Part shown: in pieces, positions 4,945 to 6,445 of the stretch
Layout of the letters: each line of letters opens with the position of its first letter
Numbering within the stretch: position 1 is the stretch's first letter
Translations under genes and position numbers: made by a program
Assembly: GCA_022798855.1 (NCBI GenBank)
Contig: JAAWNI010000126.1
Coordinates: 1-6,445 of the forward strand
Length of the DNA stretch: 6,445 bases
Source: Lawsonibacter sp.
GTDB taxonomy: Bacteria > Bacillota > Clostridia > Oscillospirales > Oscillospiraceae
Direction: 5' to 3'
The notes under the pieces: model-generated
The model's database searches: none
What the model was told of the DNA's origin: nothing
The model's input: only the letters and a program-made list of their open reading frames with translations

Positions 4945-5060
4945 GTTAGCCCATTTTTTAACCCAAAAGGGCCGGTTAGCCCATATTTAACCCCAAAAAA
5001 CAGGGTCAAATTGGGTCAAATCAGGCCAAATTTGGGCAAAGGCTTTCAAAGGTTTTCAAA
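4945..5060. repeat. AT-rich repeat array phased at 10 bp
   Basis: Two near copies of a 23-24-base unit, GTTAGCCCAT followed by A/T and TTAACCC, start at 4945 and 4975, exactly 30 bp apart. They are followed by six consecutive decamers (5001-5060), every one ending in CAAA; two contain GGGTCAAA. The 11-mer GTCAAATCAGG appears here and again near 4823. Spacing of one helical turn is typical of protein-binding arrays (iterons or recombinase arm sites) rather than of coding sequence or CRISPR. No partner gene is seen, so the role is unknown. Confidence 0.6.
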
Positions 5061-5098
5061 AGAAAAAACCCCGAAAAATCGAATTTTCCAGGGTTTTT
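5061..5098 (-). terminator. Intrinsic terminator of the rplM-rpsI operon
   Basis: In minus-strand RNA, 5098-5084 and 5078-5064 pair over about 15 positions (A-U run, CCC/GGG, two G:U pairs, then AAAA/UUUU) around the loop UUCGA. A U-rich tail follows (UUUUUUCUUUU, sharing its first bases with the stem). It starts 20 bases after the rpsI stop codon. Confidence 0.88.
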
Positions 5099-5118
5099 GA
5101 GCGTTTTTAGATATAAAA

Positions 5119-5523
5119 TCAACGCTTGCTGAACTGGGGCGCGCGGCGGGCGGCCTTGAGGCCGTACTTCTTGCGCTCCTTCATTCTGGGGTCGCGGGTG
5201 AGGAACCCAGCTGCCTTCAGGGCGGGGCGGTACTCCTCGTTAGCCAGCAGCAGGGCGCGGGCAATGCCGTGGCGGATGGCACCGGCCTGGCCGGTGACGC
5301 CGCCGCCGGTGACGGTGGCCACCACGTCCACCTTGCCCACCTGCTCAGTGGTGACCAGGGGCTGGCGGACGATGAGCTTCAAGGTTTCCAGGCCGAAATA
5401 GTCGTCGATGCTGCGGCCATTGATGGTAATCGCGCCGGTGCCGTTCTCAAACAGATGGACGCGGGCCACGGAGGACTTCCGGCGGCCGGTACCATAGAAA
5501 TAAGGCTTCTTGCTCTTATACAT
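5119..5523 (-). CDS. rpsI: 30S ribosomal protein S9
   Basis: S9 belongs to the 30S head; its C-terminal tail reaches the P-site tRNA. The 134 residues show the family pattern: YFYGTGRRKSSVARV (8-22), GAITINGR (30-37), GGGVTGQAGAIRHGIARAL (73-91) and the invariant basic tail KKYGLKAARRAPQFSKR (118-134), ending in the Lys-Arg pair that contacts tRNA. AAGGAGG lies nine bases before the ATG at 5523. It follows rplM by 14 bp, the conserved L13-S9 operon order, and is closed by the terminator at 5061-5098. Confidence 0.98.
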   Translation of the reverse strand: MYKSKKPYFYGTGRRKSSVARVHLFENGTGAITINGRSIDDYFGLETLKLIVRQPLVTTEQVGKVDVVATVTGGGVTGQAGAIRHGIARALLLANEEYRPALKAAGFLTRDPRMKERKKYGLKAARRAPQFSKR

Positions 5524-5537
5524 ACTCTAAATCCTCC

Positions 5538-5969
5538 TTACTCGGCGTCCCAGAGCTCAGGCTTCTGGGCGGAGTGGTTGTGCTCACCGCCGCGATAGAT
5601 GTGCAGGCGGGTCAGGGCGTCACGGGACAGGCTGTTCTTAGGCATCATGCCCTTGACGGCCAGCTTCATAGCCAGCTCGGGCTTGGTCTGCATCAGGGTG
5701 CGGTACTTAGTCTCTTTCAGACCGCCCACCCAGCCGGAGTGGGTGCGGTAGTACTTCTGATCCAGCTTCTTGCCGGTGAGGACGGCCTTCTCGGCGTTGA
5801 TGATGATAACGCAGTCGCCGCAGTCGGCGTTGGGGGTAAACTCGGGCTTGCGCTTGCCCCGCAGCAGGTCGGCGGCGATGACAGCGGTCTTGCCCATGGG
5901 CTTGCCAGCGGCGTCGATGACGTACCACTTCCGCTGGGTGCCGCCCATTTTGGCCATGAACGTGGACAT
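5538..5969 (-). CDS. rplM: 50S ribosomal protein L13
   Basis: L13 is an early-assembling 50S protein. The 143 residues begin MSTFMAKMGGTQRKWYVIDA as in other Firmicutes. They continue with GKRKPEFTPNADCGDCVIIINAEK (about 39-62), the KYYRTHSGWVGGLK segment and the L13 signature region VKGMMPKNSLSRDALTRLHIYRG toward the C-terminus. I chose the ATG at 5969: GGAGG lies eight bases upstream, and the length then equals the usual 142-145. An earlier in-frame ATG at 5984 would place the ribosome binding site inside the gene. It is first in the rplM-rpsI operon, behind a consensus promoter and a folded leader. Confidence 0.98.
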   Translation of the reverse strand: MSTFMAKMGGTQRKWYVIDAAGKPMGKTAVIAADLLRGKRKPEFTPNADCGDCVIIINAEKAVLTGKKLDQKYYRTHSGWVGGLKETKYRTLMQTKPELAMKLAVKGMMPKNSLSRDALTRLHIYRGGEHNHSAQKPELWDAE

Positions 5970-6009
5970 AGGTGAAACCTCCAATTTCCTTTACATTTAT
6001 GTGAAAAAT

Positions 6010-6054
6010 GCTCTGTTACAAACATTTTGCCCCGAAATCTTGGGGACGGAGCGT
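6010..6054 (-). ncRNA. Structured 5' leader of rplM, possible L13 leader
   Basis: The transcript from the promoter at 6060-6088 has about 85 untranslated bases. Near its 5' end, GCUC (6052-6049) can pair with GAGC (6013-6010). This closes a loop holding a CCCC/GGGG hairpin (6045-6042 with 6033-6030) and a small UGUU/AACA hairpin (6024-6014). Firmicutes are known to carry an L13 autoregulatory leader before rplM. Position and general shape agree, but I cannot check the consensus sequence. Confidence 0.4.
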
Positions 6055-6059
6055 GTTGT

Positions 6060-6088
6060 ATTATAGTACGGGGGCGGCTGGGTGTCAA
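6060..6088 (-). promoter_or_regulatory. Perfect consensus sigma-A promoter of rplM-rpsI
   Basis: On the minus strand TTGACA (6088-6083) and TATAAT (6065-6060) are 17 bp apart, a full consensus match. Upstream, 6089-6120 is A/T-rich with phased A and T runs, suggesting an UP element. The GC-rich spacer between the hexamers contrasts with these flanks. The start point is expected at about 6054. Confidence 0.88.
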
Positions 6089-6315
6089 CGGTTTTTTCAA
6101 GAAATTTTAAGAAAAACTTTTATATCTCCTGTTTTCTCCTGATAGCTCTTGAATACTTCTGATATCTCAGCTTTGATTTTTGTTTTTGCTTGTGGAAAGC
6201 AGAGGGGTTTATCGTAAATATGTTTTGAACAGCGGCGGCTCCTGCTAAAAAACATCCCTTTTCAGATTGGTGTTGCCAAAAGCCACTTCGTCAAACCGTG
6301 CGTCAAAATATCCAA
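6089..6315. other. Intergenic region upstream of the rplM promoter, no gene assigned
   Basis: The left part is AT-rich with repeated CTCCTG and CTGATA motifs. At its right end a minus-strand frame stays open for about 34 codons (stop TAG at 6247-6245) and ends in a protein-like stretch, FDEVAFGNTNLKRDVF. It has no ribosome binding site, and its upstream part crosses the hairpin at 6316-6351. It may be a remnant, but I do not call it a gene. Confidence 0.3.
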
Positions 6316-6351
6316 AGTGGGCAGCCATCCACTGGTGGATGACTGCCCACT
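6316..6351 (-). terminator. Long hairpin after the acetyltransferase gene, probable terminator
   Basis: Arms 6335-6351 and 6316-6332 pair over 17 bp with a 2-base centre (a 4-base loop in practice). The single mismatch is C:A on the plus strand but G:U in minus-strand RNA, which supports minus-strand transcription. It begins 18 bases after the acetyltransferase stop. The tail UUUGGAUAUUUU is only moderately U-rich. Confidence 0.55.
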
Positions 6352-6369
6352 AAACCGGAAGTTATATCA

Positions 6370-6445
6370 TCACAGACGACAAAGCATAATATATTCTTCC
6401 TCATTTTCGCCTACAATTTCAAATCCTGTTTTTTGATACATTCTC
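6370..6445 (-). CDS. C-terminal fragment of a GNAT-type N-acetyltransferase (cut by window edge)
   Basis: Twenty-four codons and a TGA stop (6372-6370) are visible. They encode R-M-Y-Q-K-T-G-F-E-I-V-G, then a run of acidic residues, then EYIMLCRL. This is the typical end of GNAT enzymes, where 'LYxKxGF' forms the last acetyl-CoA-side helix and the final strand is 'xYxMxxxL'. Only this tail is present, so substrate and start cannot be judged. Its codons are AT-richer than those of the ribosomal and pyrH-block genes, which could mean recent acquisition, but 24 codons are few. Confidence 0.65.
   Translation of the reverse strand, partial: RMYQKTGFEIVGENEEEYIMLCRL

Noticed and set aside
4945..5060. 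CRISPR array
   Set aside because: The period is 10 or 30 bp with no unique spacers and imperfect units; it does not have CRISPR repeat-spacer structure.
4894..5100. Plus-strand open frame of 68 codons
   Set aside because: Its sequence is the translation of the 10-bp repeat array and the rpsI terminator; no ribosome binding site.
5970..5984. Five-residue longer start for rplM
   Set aside because: It would put the ribosome binding site inside the gene and does not match L13 N-termini.

Overview
The window looks like a chromosomal segment from a GC-rich Firmicute, most likely a gut clostridium of the Oscillospiraceae/Flavonifractor type. The reasons are Bacillota-style ribosomal proteins with strong AGGAGG-type ribosome binding sites, GC-rich third codon positions, and several GC-rich palindromic intergenic elements of a kind I associate with that group. 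The placement is inference; no marker here fixes a genus. Nearly all genes are on the minus strand, so transcription runs right to left.

Right part (about 5060-6445): the tail of a GNAT-type acetyltransferase enters at the right edge and is followed by a hairpin. Next comes a ribosomal protein operon with a textbook sigma-A promoter (6060-6088), a structured leader that may be an L13 autoregulatory leader, rplM, rpsI, and a strong intrinsic terminator 20 bp after rpsI.

Middle (4323-5060): about 740 bp with no convincing gene. It holds an unassigned minus-strand terminator, an AT-rich array of short repeats phased at 10 bp, and an AT-rich upstream region for pyrH.

Central block (1179-4322): pyrH (UMP kinase), frr (ribosome recycling factor), uppS (undecaprenyl diphosphate synthase) and cdsA (CDP-diglyceride synthase). 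This is a conserved bacterial cluster joining nucleotide supply, translation recycling, cell-wall lipid carrier and phospholipid precursor synthesis. The usual flanking genes are absent: rpsB-tsf is not upstream and dxr-rseP is not downstream. A perfect GC palindrome lies between frr and uppS.

Left part (1-1167): a small accessory module. At least three tandem copies of a 70-residue XRE-family repressor gene lie on the minus strand (the third is cut by the left edge), about 327-331 bp apart. Divergent from the rightmost copy is an 89-residue small protein, possibly DUF6809-like, with a perfect consensus promoter overlapped by two 15-bp operator-like repeats. A BIME-like inverted repeat element fills the convergent gap between this gene and cdsA.

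The ordinary genes are secure. The most interesting parts are the repressor array with its promoter/operators, the palindromic elements (some of which supply the repressor stop codons), and the unexplained 4430-5060 interval. I found nothing that I can call a proven new system.
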